Assembly: GCA_026545225.1 (NCBI GenBank)
Contig: CM048845.1
Location: 118,981,033 to 119,045,032, forward strand
DNA: 64,000 nt
From: Cornus controversa
Taxonomy: Eukaryota > Streptophyta > Magnoliopsida > Cornales > Cornaceae
Reading direction: 5' to 3'
Of the stretch, positions 10,906-24,142 are shown piece after piece (positions within the stretch are counted from its first letter, which is position 1; every line of letters begins with the position of its first letter). Under the pieces are notes generated by a model that saw only the letters and a list, made by a program, of their open reading frames with translations, made no database searches and was not told where the DNA came from. The position numbers and the translations under genes were made by a program.

Positions 10906-13900
10906 AGTATCTTACAATAAAAGACCCGTCCACACTATGAAAAAATTTGAAGGATAGGTTCGAATCAAAGAACTATAAATCTGCCAAGAACTCGAGACAA
11001 TTGGTCAAAATTGAAGTTGTCTGATTATAAATTGGTAATAGAATATAATTCAGCTCTATTCCGAATTAGCTCCCAAATGAATTTATGTGGAGAGCCTAAA
11101 AATAATGTGGATATGTTAAAAAAAATATTTACCACATTTCATTCCTCGAACTAGCTCCTCTAGCAGTAGTATCGAGAGAGATATTTTACAAGATATTCTG
11201 AGTTGATATCTTGCTTATTAGTAGCTGAACAAAATAATGAGCTCTTATTAGAAAACCACATATCCCGTCCGACCGAATCAGCTTCATTCAGCATCCTTTA
11301 ATGGTCGTGGACGTGGCCACAGCAGAAATAATAATTATGGTGGTTATCCTTCATTTGAGTTTCCTGGTAGGAACTACACACCATATTATCATGAAGAAAA
11401 TGCAAGTGGTGCAAAGCAAGAAAAATTGAAAGGTATGCCGATGCAACCTTCAAACAATATGAAAATGCTTGCTTTCGCTGTGGTATGAAAGGGCATTGGT
11501 CACAGACCTGCCGAAATGTCCAAACACTTCATTGAGCTATATCAAGCTTCAAATCAAAGGAATAGGGAAGGAAAAAGAGATTGAAACAAATGCTATCGAA
11601 AATTATGAACCGATAGGCCATCAATCATCTTGATATTTCAGATATCTATAAAGACCTCCCTGAAATAAATAAATCTGTTGACTGATGATAAAAATGTTCA
11701 CATCAATTTGATATCATTTCCTTTTATTTTTATTAGTATATTATTACAAGTTTTGTTTGTAATTATACTTTTATTAATGTAATGAAGTTTGTTTTTTTTT
11801 AGAAAATGGATTTGATCAATGCATTGCCCACATCCAAGATAAATGATGAAGATATATGTTTGGTAGATAGTGCCACGACACATACTATCCTGAGAGATAG
11901 AAAATATTTTTCCCATATAACATTAGCTGAAGCTAATGTTAATACCATATCAGGGTCCATAGACCTGATTGATGGTTCTGGAAGGGCTAATATTGTGTTA
12001 CCATGTGGAACACAATTGCATATTGATGATGCTCTCTACTCAGCCAGATCCAAGAGAAATCTGGTGAGTTTTAAAGATATACGTCATAATGGATATCATA
12101 TTGAGACAATAAATAAAAGGAGTATGGAATATCTATGCATTACATCAACTATTTCATGCCAGAAGCATGTTTTAGAAAAACTCCCTGCTTTCTCTTCTGG
12201 GTTATATTTTATGAAAATAAGAGCAATTGAATCACATGTAGTGATGCACCAGAAGTGCTATGACCCAAAGAATTTTATATTATGGCATAATCGCATTGGT
12301 CATCCTGGGTCAACAATGATGCGCCGAATTATTGAAAATTCAAATGGGCATCCATTAAAGAATCAGAAAATTCTTTTAACAAGTGATTATACATACACTG
12401 CATGCTCACAAAGAAAGTTGATTGTGAGGCCATCTCCTTCAAAAGTTGTTGTTGAATCTCCTGATTTCTTACAAAGGATCCATTGAGATATATGTGGACC
12501 TATTCACCCATCATGTGGACCTTTTCGTTATTTTATGGTTTTAATAGATGTCTCAACTAGATGGTCCCATGTCTGTTTACTTTCTACTCGAAATGTAGCA
12601 TTTGCTAGACTTTTGGCCCAAACAATTCGTTTAATAGCACAATTCCCGGATTATCCAATCAAGGCAATTCGTCTTGATAATGCCAAAGAATTTACATCTA
12701 AAACGTTCAATAACTATTGCATATCTATTGGCACTGATGTTGAACACCCTGTTGCACACACTCATACTCAAAATGGTCTAGCAAAGTTTTTTATAAAACG
12801 TCTTCAATTGATTGCCAGACCATTACTTATGAAAATAAAACTCCCTGTGTCAGCTTGGGGACATGCCATATTGCATGCAACATCATTAGTTCGTATTAGA
12901 CCAACTGCTTACCATAGTTTTTCACCTCTACAACTTATGGTTGGTCAACAACCAAATATCTCTCATTTACGAGTTTTTTGTTGTTCTGTCTTTGTGCCTA
13001 TTGTACCACCACAACGAACAAAAATGAGCCCTCAACGTAGACTTGGAATTTATGTAGGTTTTGACTCTCCATCTATCATTAGATATCTTGAACCTATGAC
13101 AGGAGATTTATTTAAAGCAAGATTTGCTGATTGTCATTTTGATGAGGTGGTATTCTCACCATTAGGGGGAGAAATGACACAGCTTGAACAACAACATAAT
13201 ATCACTTGGAATGCTACGACATTATCACATTTTGATCCCCCTACAAGTCAAAGAGAACTTGAAGTTAAGAGAATCATTCATTTGCAAAGTATTGCAAATC
13301 AATTACCAGATGCATTTACTGATACAAGTAAAGTGATACAATCTCATATCCCTGCTGCCAATTTTTCAGCACGAATAGATGTCCCTGTTGGACAGTCTAT
13401 AAGTATTGCAGCAGATGCATCTAAAACACGCCTGAAGCGTGGGAGACCCATTGGTGCAAAAGATACTGTTCCTCGAAAAAGGAAAGTACAAGATAAAGTA
13501 GATAAAGAAGATGGCACTCCTGAGGAGGCCATACTTACAAAGGGAGCAATAATAGCCCCTGAAGAAATGATAGCCCTTGATGAGGCACAAAAAGAGGTAG
13601 TCATACCTGAAAATGATGAGATCTCAATAAATTATGCAAATAGATGGAACAGAAATGATGTTCTTGTCGACAACATATTCTCTTTTGCAGTTGCTCTTGA
13701 TATTGTAAGAGATAATGAGGATCCAGAACCTCAATACGTTGACGAATGTCGACGAAAAAATGATTGGCCAAAATGGAAAGAGGCAATACAGGCAGAATTA
13801 ACTTCACTGGAAAAACGTGAAGTATTTGGATCAATAATCCAGACACCTGAAGGTGTTAAGCCTGTAGGGTACAAATGGGTATTTGTACGGAAAAGAAATG

Positions 13901-15524
13901 AGAAAAATGAAATTATGAGATACAAAGTCCGCTTAGTGGCACAAGGTTTCTCACAAAGGCCTGGTATTGATTATGAGGAGACATATTCTCCGGTAATGGA
14001 TGCAATTACATTCCGATTCCTGATTAATTTGGCAGTCACAGAAAGGCTGAATATGCATCTAATGGACGTGGTTACAGTATATTTATATGGATCATTTGAT
14101 AGTGATATTTATATGAAAATCCCTGAAGGATTTCAAATGCCTGAAGCAATCGCTTCAAAACCACGGTCGATGTATTCAATCAAGTTACAACGATTGTTGT
14201 ACGGATTAAAGCAGTCTGAACGCATGTGGTACAATCGTCTTAGCGAGTACTTAATCAAAGAAGGATATGTAAATAATCCAATCTGTTCATGCATTTTCAT
14301 AAAAAAATGAGGATCTGGATTTGCAATTATAGCAGTATATGTTGATGATTTAAACCTTGTGGGAACTCCTGATGAGCTCACCACAACTGCTGATTATTTA
14401 AAGAAAGAATTCGAAATGAAAGAGCTTGAAAAAACGAGATTTTGCCTCGGATTACAAATTGAGCATTTACCAAGCGGAATTCTTATCCATCAGTCAACAT
14501 ATACAGAAAAAGTTCTCAAGCGATTTTATATGGATAAAGCTCATCCATTAAGTTCTCCAATGGTCGTCCGATCGCTTGATGTGAAGAAAGATCCATTTCG
14601 TCCTCGAGAAGATAATGAAGAATTGCTTGGTCCAAAAATTCCATATTTGAGTGCTATTGGTGCACTGATGTACCTTACAAATTGTACAAGACCGGACATA
14701 GCTTTTCCAGTCAACTTACTGGCACGGTACAGTTCTGCACCAACCCGTAGACATTGGAATGGAGTCAAGCATATAATGAGATATCTTCGTGGGACCACTG
14801 ATATGGGATTTTTTTATTCAAATAAATCAAAATCCCAGTTAGTTGGATATGCAGATGCATGTTATCTCTCTGATCTACATAAAGCTCGATCACAAACAGG
14901 ATATGTATTTACTTGTGGTGACACTGCTATATCATGGAGATCCATGAAACAGACAATGACAGCAACCTCTTCAAATCATTCTAAAATACTCGTAATTCAT
15001 GAAGCGAGCCGAGAGTGTGTCTGGCTAAGATCTATGATACAACATATTCGAGAAAATTGTGGACTCTCCTTAATAAATAATATCCCAACGATATTATACG
15101 AAGATAATGCTGCATGTCTTGCCCAAATCAAAAGAGGCTATATCAAAGGAGACAGAACCAAACACATCTCACCAAAATTCTTCTATACTCACGAGCTTCA
15201 GAAAAATGGTGATATTGATGTCCAACAAATTCGTCCGTGTGATAATTTGGCAGACCTGTTCACTAAAGCTCTGCCTACCACGACATTCAAGAAATTGGTT
15301 CACAATATTGGGATGCGGCAGCTCAAAGATTTTTCATGCTGATGAGGGGGAGAATTTGTTTGAAAAGGTATTAGCATACTGCACTCTTTTTCCTTCGATC
15401 AGGTTTTATCCCATTGGGTTTTCCTGACAAGGTTTTAATGAGGCAGTTCTTGTTTATGCAATACCATTTGTTTTAGTACACAAAAATTTTGTACTCTTTA
15501 AAATGTCATGAACCCAAGGGGGAG

Positions 15525-15800
15525 TGTTGCAAGTTGGTCAGTGGGTTCATCCCACTTGTATGCATATATATCTAGATATTATATTATTTGCACCTCCTTT
15601 GATGCCTATATATATGAGGCATATGTATGAGAGGGTCAGATGGGTTTTATATACAAAAGTTTCTACCTTCTCTCATTCTCTCTCTCTCAATCTCTTCTTA
15701 TCTCTTTCTTCTCAATCTCTCTCACTTACTATCTAATAGTATATATTTATACTATTATTATTGTTTAGTTATATAGTTATTAGATTATACTTTTACAACA
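15525..15800 (+). repeat. 3' LTR of the copia element
   Basis: 276 bp from tgttgcaag to ttttacaaca, preceded by the purine tract aacccaagggggag. It differs from the 5' LTR by two substitutions and a 13-bp indel in the CT-rich segment. Confidence 0.95.
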
Positions 15801-15805
15801 ATTTC

Positions 15806-17280
15806 CAAGATATTTGAAATTCATTTATTTCTCTTGGTTTCTGCATGGATTATTTTGGTTTTGGTGTTTATAAATAATTAAAAAGTTTAATGTATTTTAC
15901 AAATCAAATATAAAGATAATATTTATTTCCCAAATAAAAGTATTATTTTGATGCAAATCTCCTTATCTTAAAAAATATATATGCAAATGAGAAAATTTTA
16001 TATGAATGATGTATAAAATGTCATTTCTATAGTTTATATACACTATTTGATTTAGTTTTTGATCGATACTACTATTTCATTCATACCAATATATATAATT
16101 TAATTTCAATGACACATTTTCTCTTTTCACCATTAATCTTTTGACATCTAATGAAACATATTTTACTTAGACTTTGTTTGTATAAACTAGAGAAAAAAGA
16201 AAAGAAATGATAACTTTAATTATGAGAGGAAAAAAAATGAAAAGAATAGCAAAAACTTATATTAATGTTTGGATAAATTATGAAAGAAATGAAAGAATAA
16301 TATTCTTGTTTGAAAAAGTTAAAGGAGAGAAAAGAAAAGAAAACATTTTAACCAATTTACTATCATATTTTTTTTATTTACTATCATTTCCCTTTGCCTT
16401 TTAAAATGTTAGGGTTAGTTTTGGTATTAAATTTTTTTTACTTAAACCTTATCATTTTTCTCCAAATCTTCTCACTTTTGAAAGAATAACACACGTGAGA
16501 TTTGGAGGGATAACTTATTCTTCCAAATCACTACTAATTTTTTCTTTTCTTCTCCTTTCTAACAAACCAAACATCAAGTTTGTTAAAATATATTTTTTCT
16601 TTTCGGCAAATACAACACTATTCCCAAATATCAAGTTTATTAGAAGGATATTTTTAGTTTTTTATTTTTGGGTGGAGGGGAGAAGAAGCCCAAACCATCT
16701 ACAAACTAATTTGAAATGAATCAAAATCTTTTTCCCGGAAGAGCTAGTGCAATTTAAATCAAGATTCACAATCCAGAACACCCGCGAACACATTTACATC
16801 ATTATTGCATCCTCGATTTAATGTTGCCACATTCTCAATTTAATTGCACCGGGTGATACTGGACTCATATATGTATGTGAAATGACATATTGATACAGAA
16901 CTAAGTTTTAAATCCGATAGACTTTAATCTCGCACCTCGGTTATCCTAAGAGTTTTCGTTTTACTATTCTTCAAAAGTTGAAATTTGCAAATTACATATT
17001 TAACCCCAAGAGATTAGAGGCATGGTTAGCCAAACTCCAGGTGTGAATGAAAATACCTTTGTATGACTAGCCGAGCGTCACCAATGAATGAAATTGGTTA
17101 AAGCACGACTAGCCAAATGCCAAGGCTTTGAGAGCTAAGTAAATTGGCTAAGGGATGGCCACCCTGATGTAATTGTCTAAGCAATCACTTAAGGTCTAAC
17201 CAATAGACCGATATTAATCATCCTTGCGAGAATATCGTGGTGATGGTCATGAACCTAACTGTCAAATGAATTCTTGATAG
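15806..17280. other. AT-rich intergenic region with a possible MITE
   Basis: No gene. At about 16170-16590 the ends resemble inverted repeats (gactttgtttgtataaac on the left; the complement of ttctaacaaaccaaacatc on the right) with A/G-rich sequence inside the left end and T/C-rich inside the right. This is the look of a common plant hAT-type MITE family, but the match is loose and a target duplication was not found. Confidence 0.4.
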
Positions 17281-17299
17281 ACTAAACGGTAGCAATAAT

Positions 17300-20170
17300 A
17301 CTCAGTTGAGAAGGAAAAAGACCATCTTTCATTGAAATCCATTTCAAAGTTACAAAAATACTCTTGTGAAGAAGAGTAAGACAGAAAAACTACAAAAGAA
17401 AAGGGAGAAGTCATGAGACGCTCGTCGAAGAAGTAGGATTAGCCGGGGGAGCAGAAGATCCTACACGCTTTGGTGCACGCTCTAGGGCCTTAGCCTCAAT
17501 GGGCTGAGCAGCATCTTTGAATATATCCGAGATTTCCTTCTCCTTATCCCCTTCATTGGGATCCTGATATGGAGGTCCAGCCAGACCCATCTCCCGATCA
17601 TAGTCAGCCGGACCATTCGGATAGGACCGATCGCCTTCGAGCGCCGTTGCATCCTCAAATTCCTAACGGTAAGCCTCATCATTCTTGATGAAGATTGTAC
17701 AGGGTAACCTGTGGAACAATGCATTTGCCCCTTTTTCCAACTTGAGTGACCTGTCCTGCAAGGATTGGACGTTCAGCTCAGATTCAGAGGCTCTAGACTC
17801 AGCTAAAGCTCTTTGGAACTTAACTTCTTCCTTCTCCTTGGCAAGATCCTCCAGTTGGGACTTGAGCTGCTCATTTTCCAGTAATAGAACCTTAGACTTT
17901 GACTTCTCACTGTTTACTTCACACATGGCAGCTTGGAAATCAACCTCAGCCCTCATTTTCTGAACATCAGCCTTTTTCACCTTGACGGTCGCCTGTTCTA
18001 CCAACTTGCACATGGTCATTATGCCAAATATGTTCTGCATAGACACAAGAAAGTGTTAAAGAGATATATAAAAAGAGGAATACGTATAGGAAATATATGT
18101 CTTCTCACCCTTAGAGCCAAATCTGGACAAGTATCCAATAGACCTCCTATAGACATGTCCATCATCATCTTCTGATCTTTTGGAGACCACATCTCCTTTA
18201 GGAACGCCTTCATAACCTCCCTATTTTCGAGCAAAGAATCCTCGATTGAAAGGGGCATGCCATTAGCCTTCAGGGTTCTACCACGGAGGGGCTAGGGATA
18301 TCGGATCCCGGAGCACTAACCCTAGTAACTGAGGCCCCATGGGCCTTGGGGCTGAAGGGGTAGCTGAAGCATTGGTCTTATGGGACTTGGGAGGAGGTGC
18401 AATCTCCTCAATTTTTATCACCACTGCTGGCCTTGATTTCTCTGCAGCCTTCTTCTTAACAAGTTTACTTCACAGAGCGGCAGATATTTCTTTTTCCCCC
18501 TCAGTCGGTGGGGCGCTGAGCTCGTTCTGTTTCTTAGATTGTTTCTTCGCCTTCGTACGAGTGGTTTTTGGGAGCTTTATCTTTGCACCAAAAGCTTTCT
18601 CCGAGATAGCTCTAAGTATCTCTATTTCCAGCAAGAGGGGAGACTTGGGAGTATTGCTCCACACCTTATCCTTAAGCGTCTTCAGACGAGCTGCCAACTC
18701 AGAACGGGGAAGAAGATCCCTAATTGCACCAACAAAAGATCAGATTTGGTTAAAAAGCAAGACATCGCATATAACGTAATTACAGTGAGGATCAGAAAGA
18801 AAATCAAAGGAAGGGATACCTAATCCATCGAATTTTTGAGAGATGGGAAATTTATCAGAGGAAGAGACCTTCCATTTCCCCCTAATGACCACAAGCTGAG
18901 CTTTCCAACCCTTATCCGAAGAGGGATGTCCGGTGCAGAGCTACCTGCCTGGTCGGGGGAAGAAATGGAAACGATTACTTTCATTATTTGTAGCACAAAC
19001 TTAATAGCAAAGAAGGAGGTTGTTGAATCCTAACTTGAGCCCTTGGGTAAGGTTTAGAGCAAGAACACTAGAAATAACGTTAAAGAAATTAGGGTTTACT
19101 TGCAGAGGGGTTAGGTGCAGCTGATTAAGGACGAGATGATAAAAAGGGTGAAGAGAAAGCTGAAAAACATGGAAATGCTTGGCTGAGAAGAGCATGTCAT
19201 CTTTGCTAAGATCTTCCCTAAATCGGAAGTCGAGATTAAAAGGATAGTTTATGAGGGTAACACTAGCCGTGACTTCACAGTCTATTATGAGTTTTTTCAA
19301 ATTCACTGGAGTCCTAACTAGGTCGCGATCAACGCCATCTAAGTCAGAATCTGAAGAACCCTGATCTTCTGGAACTAATTGCCCTAAGGGAAGAGTGGCA
19401 ATTGGGTTCAACAAAGTAGAAAGGTCCCCTGGAGAAGTCGAATCACCTTTACCCTCATTGAGAAATTCATCAATAGACTGGTAGGTTTCCAGTGGTCCAC
19501 ACTCATCAACAATTTCTATTCCCTTCATCCTATCCATACATAAGAAATAAAGAAAAAGAGGGAAAGGAGCACTGACCTTAAGAAGTAAATAAGGAGGAAA
19601 GACACAGAATCGCCCGGAATCGACAGTGTCCTGAAATGACCAGAAAACATTTGAAAAGACAGACATTTATAAAGAAACGATGTTGTGGTGGCCACCATGG
19701 GCACGAAGTCCAGACATTATCAAACAAACCAAACGAAACGACGTCCATGATAAAAAAAAATCCTTTCAAATTCAACTAAATTTGAAAGGGGTTTTTTTGG
19801 AGGAAAAGTGTGGCGGAGGAAAAATACCCAGTAGAGGATGACATGTGGAAATAATAACTCGAAGTACACATGGCAGCCACGTTATGAAGGATGGGCCACC
19901 TTCCAGGTCATCCACCGCTAGGCGACAAAAGCACAAAGGAAGATCCAAATTCTCCATTTAATTACGGAATCAGACACTCAATTCCTGCAATAAACCACAG
20001 CATAATTTCATCAAACATATGAAAAGGGTGGAATAATTACTGGCAAAATTATTGTGCCCACAAAATTATATAAGGAGAGGAAAGTAAATGAGAAAGGGAT
20101 CGCTCCTTGAATAAGAAAAATAAAGAAATATTTCTTCTAAGTGTGTTGAAAACAGTGGAAAGAAACCGCT
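17300..20170 (-). mobile_element. decayed gypsy-type transposon-related region (PF04195-like)
   Basis: Minus-strand fragments span about 19.67 to 17.4 kb. The upstream part (about 19.0-19.5 kb) has an acidic lead and a segment containing LHPFYHLVLNQLHLTPLQV, recalling the PF04195 putative gypsy-type transposon domain. A Lys/Ser-rich linker follows near 18.5-18.7 kb, then a strong heptad coiled coil near 17.7-18.0 kb (ENEQLKSQLEDLAKEKEEV), and an acidic/Pro-Ser-rich end near 17.4-17.6 kb. Sequence at about 20.04-20.17 kb may be a terminal portion. No flanking LTR pair was found. It is a fossil, broken in several places and older than the copia element. An alternative is a decayed host gene derived from such an element. 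Confidence 0.55.
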
Positions 20171-21740
20171 TATGTTAGAAATAATAATGCTTGATAAACG
20201 AATATGTAGGAATTTTTTTTTAAAAGACTTTTAATAAAAACAAAAACCTTATTTTAATAAAAAATACGAAAAAATGTATATAAAAAATTAAAAATTTATA
20301 CAGTTTTAATAAGTAGTAGTAGTGTGATAGTAATAGTAATAGTAATAGTAATAATAATAATATAATAATCTAGATATAGTATTTTTAACCAAATAATATT
20401 TGAGATTCCAAGTAGTTAACTAGTTATACTCTGTACACCTTTTGGAATTCCGAGCAGTTATACTCTTGCACCATTTGGATTCTTAGCAGTCACATTCTCA
20501 CACCTTCTGGGACACCAGTTTTAAAAATGTATCTCTCTGTTTATATGGTTCGATCAAGCCGTTTGAAACCATTCATCCATCCTACGTGTTTTCTGAAATG
20601 TCAAAGTCTTCTATTTGGAGAACATTTTTGAGTGCTTGTTGGCTCAGAAGAAAGACATTTTTGTGATGCAGTAAACTAAACATATTTATCTTAAATGATT
20701 AATCCTCTGACATCGTGATAACATGATAAAGTCAGCCTCTACCATTTTTTTTTTCACACCTCGATTCTATGAGACTCTGCAATTAATGACCGGACAAGTT
20801 TTTAGTGGTCATGAGAAGACTTGAACTGGTGACGCTACGTTATGCTATAGGATTGAATTCGATTACCGATGATGTATCACAATTACAATCCTTTTATTTT
20901 ATTTTGAATCTATAGTTTGATTGATTTTATTTTTATTTTGTTATAAGTTGAATAACTCTAGCTCAAGTTTTTGAATCTATATGTTGATATGTGTAGTTAT
21001 TAAGTAAAAAAATTGAACCTTTTGCGGGATTAGAACATTGGATTAAGAATTGGGTTCTAGATTTTGATAAATTTGGTTGATTAGGTTAAAAATTGAGACT
21101 TCTTTTCAATAAGAAAAATTTGGAGCATCTCAAGTTTGTTAGCATATGGTTGTAATGCTTAGGAGACCATATGTGTGATATTATGTTATTTTTTCTAATT
21201 TAAAAAGTGAACATTAATGCTTAGAGTTATCCATTTGAAATGTATATGTGCATTTTTCAATTTGGGCCTTACCTAAAAAAAAATAGAAAAAAAAAGTTTG
21301 CTTTTAATTGGATTTATCAATTTGTTGATGTTTATTGGAACTGAAATTCTTTGTTTCGTACACTATAGTCATGCTTGTTGAATGAAAATCTCAGTAATTT
21401 TTCTCTGCTCTCTCAATTTTTTGTTTGTCCATTATACTCTCTCTTGAATTGTTTTTATTTACAATTCACTAGTATAAATTTAAGTTTTAAAATCATTCTT
21501 CTATGTATATGTACAAGTACATATACATAATATATAATATAAATTATGATACATAATTTTCTTGTAGTTTTGACTTAAGAAAAGTGACTAAAATTTATAG
21601 ATAAGTACAATGTCTTGAAAAAATCAATAAAAATGGCTTCAAAAACTCATTTTTATTAAATTATATTCTACCAATAAATAGCTTATAGTATTGAAAAAAA
21701 TTCACCACTCCAAAATTCAAAAGAAAGCCAGCCATTATCA
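20171..21740. other. AT-rich intergenic region with a TAG/TAA microsatellite
   Basis: A run of tagtagtag followed by taatag and aataat units occupies about 20311-20369. The remainder is AT-rich with no exon that I can support. Confidence 0.6.
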
Positions 21741-21960
21741 GAAACTGAAATCGTTTTCTTCTCTCAGTTGAGTTCGCCGCGCGTCGCCTTAATTCTTCGC
21801 AGCCTCAGCTTAGATAAGCCTTAGGTCCTTCCCGGGCTGTAACCTATTCACCGCCGGCGCGTCGCCTTAGTTCTTCGCAGTCTCAGCTCAGATCAGCGCT
21901 CGTCTCTCTCCTCAAGTATTATCGGTGCATCTCATTCTTGACGGAGGATTACTGTCACTG
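21741..21960 (+). promoter_or_regulatory. probable MED28 promoter-proximal region and 5' leader exon
   Basis: A GC-rich island in an AT-rich setting. It contains two copies of a roughly 45-bp unit with the core gcgtcgcctta-ttcttcgcag (about 21779 and 21859), about 80 bp apart. The composition resembles a plant 5' UTR. A good acceptor (tttcttgcag, ending 24456) precedes the MED28 ATG exon, so a leader intron of about 2.5 kb is likely. The donor was not fixed. Confidence 0.45.
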
Positions 21961-22448
21961 TCCATTAATTTTAATTTTAAATTGAGGTTCAGTTTAGGAT
22001 CTTATTTTTTATTTATTCAATTTTTCGAATGATCTGTTTGGTACAAAACATCTGAAATTATCGCTTGGTGTTCTGGTTGAATTTGTAACAAAAACAGTTT
22101 TTGGTTGAATTTTTACTCTGGTATTCCATTTTGGTTGGAGAGAAGTGGAAGGAGAAGAAAAGAAACGAAATGGATGAAAGGTTATGTTGTGTTTCGTGTA
22201 AAAATTTGGAAAGAAATGGAAGGAAAAAGAATGATTTGAAGGGGTCACTTGTTTGGCAGACACATGAATAAAAAGGAAAAATAGTTCTCTAAATGAGAGT
22301 TGAATTAATACAGTGCTTTTGTTCATCTACTTCCAAGGACTACTATTTCAGTAAGAATCTGTTAGAGAATATAAATATCAAAGTTGAACTGTAGCTCAAG
22401 CATGGTGATTACCATTCTCTTATAACCAAAAGGTTTTGGATTCAAACC

Positions 22449-24046
22449 AAAGTTGTAAAAATCTCGAATTGAATCGTAGAATGGCAATTCTATGATTCAA
22501 AATGTTCAAAACGAGTCAGATCGCATGTTAATCGTTAATTATGTGGAATCGGTAGAGTAGTCTGTGAAATCGTACTATTCTTTACAATTCTGTAGAATTG
22601 TCCGTGAAATCGTATGATTCTCTACAATTCTACTGACACTGTGAAATTATTTTTTGATTTTTGTTTTTACTGGCGTTCTGAACTCTTTGGGTTAAATTTA
22701 TTGTTTGGGCCTTTAGAAACATAGTGGGCAATATAATAGAAAGCCCAAACAGGCTGAGCAGCCCAATAAGCCCATAAAGTAATAAAAAGAGGGGAAAAAG
22801 AAAAAAAAAACTCTGTTAATTGTCAAAACTTATACAGAGTCACAGATGATACGATATACAATATATACTCGAAGCCCCATTACGCTCGAAGAAGCCCTAC
22901 GACTCGAAGTCTCCCGTCTCCAGCAGCTCCGGCGGCTCCAAAAGCACTCTCTTTTCACTTCGGCCATTCTCTTTTCTCTCTTTTGATCGGTGTGTTTGAA
23001 CTTTCAAGTATCAACTTCTCCACTTCTTTTTTCTTTCTTTTGGAAGTCTTGAAGACCTGCGATAGTGCGATTGTCGACCCCCTACAGCTCCGGCAACCTC
23101 CAGCAGCACGGACAAGGTCACTCTGTTCACTTCGGATGTGTTTCAACTTCCAAAAGGCCGAAGGTACACAACTACACAGAGTCACAGTACACATCTTCTT
23201 AATTCTTCTTTTCCAGTCTCCACTTCTCTCCTCTCTTTTGAGTTTTTATTTTGCAAGTCTTTTCTCTTCTATCAGATTACACTAAACTTAGATTAAATAT
23301 TTAAAACACTTGTGTCATGAGAACTCTTGGTCTGTTTTGCATCTTAATTATATTTTTATTACATGGGATGATTTGGGGAAAAAGATTGCTGGGTAGTTAT
23401 TACTTATTAGTTAATAATGTTGGTTTTACTTATCTATTGTTTTAGGAGTACTTTGACGATTTTGAATCTTTGATCTTGTGGGTCGTTGGAAAAACAGAAC
23501 TAATTGAACATTAATAAGTTGTTAACACGGGAACTTCTACAATTTGTTCACTGGTTGTATGTGGCTCTGTATTCTGTAACTCTGTTTATCGCTTTATCAC
23601 TTTATCCAGAGGCTCTGTTCTTAACTCTGTTTATCCGTAGGCTCTGTTTGAATTTTGTAACTCCATCTGTTGCTCTATATTGGCAATTCCAGAGTTCACA
23701 ACTTTTAAATTACATAGTTGGCATGAAAAAGAATGCAAGGATTCGAAGTTTTGAACTTTGATCTCCTCACACAATTTCAAAAATTTAGAAGTTGCATAGT
23801 TGGGATGAGAGCTCTACCTTTTGAGCTACATTCTCCTGGTATATGTTTGGAGTGGTATTTTTTTTATATATTTTTGTGTTTTGTGCTTATCGTTGCTATA
23901 TTTTAGAGGTATCATTGTTTAAAAAGTTAGTTTGAATTGTTTTTTTACTAGTTTTGTAGAATCTTACGATTTACGATCCGATTCTACGATCCCGATTCTA
24001 CGGAATCCAAATCGATCCTACATAAAATCCCGATTCTGACAACCTT
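22449..24046. mobile_element. 1.6-kb non-autonomous element with terminal inverted repeats
   Basis: The left end (aaagttgtaaaaatctcgaa) and the reverse complement of the right end (aaggttgtcagaatcggg) match, and both ends continue inward with repeated gattctacgat/atcgtagaat words. Flanks gattcaaa (22439-22446) and gattaaaa (24047-24054) could be an 8-bp target duplication with one mismatch. The interior holds a GC-richer patch (22.87-23.17 kb) and tRNA-like words at about 23.7-23.85 kb but no transposase. It lies upstream of the MED28 ATG exon, probably inside the leader intron. A Mutator- or hAT-like class is possible. Confidence 0.55.
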
Positions 24047-24060
24047 GATTAAAATTGAAA

Positions 24061-24142
24061 CACGTGTTGCAATAAAAGAAGGCCACACTCTCTAAGATCA
24101 CGTGTTGGATTAAAAGAAGGCCACACTCTCTAAGAGATGTTA
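24061..24142 (+). repeat. two-unit 38-bp tandem repeat with G-box words
   Basis: Two nearly identical units start at 24061 and 24099, each beginning cacgtgttg and containing aaaagaaggccacactctct. Each carries a CACGTG palindrome, the core of the plant G-box bound by bZIP and bHLH factors. Position within a likely leader intron makes a regulatory role possible but unproven. Confidence 0.7.

Larger units (their letters stand above)
10162..15800 (+). mobile_element. Ty1/copia LTR retrotransposon, young but broken
   Basis: A complete LTR-to-LTR insertion of 5.6 kb with a 5-bp target duplication (atttc at 10157-10161 and 15801-15805). In order: 5' LTR; leader with a primer-binding-site-like segment just after 10450; gag zone with a CCHC zinc knuckle at about 11470-11511; protease zone near 11.8-12.0 kb; integrase zone about 12.2-13.1 kb; reverse transcriptase about 13.8-14.5 kb; RNase H about 14.8-15.3 kb; purine tract 15511-15524; 3' LTR. 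Integrase before reverse transcriptase defines the copia order. The two LTRs differ by two substitutions and one 13-bp indel, so the insertion is recent. The body is broken by a few lesions and is not expected to be autonomous. The copia lineage was not assigned. Confidence 0.93.

Noticed and set aside
22385-22450. tRNA gene
   Set aside because: Words like tagctcaagcatggtgatta and ggattcaaacc recall A and B boxes, but the segment cannot form a full cloverleaf; at most a SINE head.
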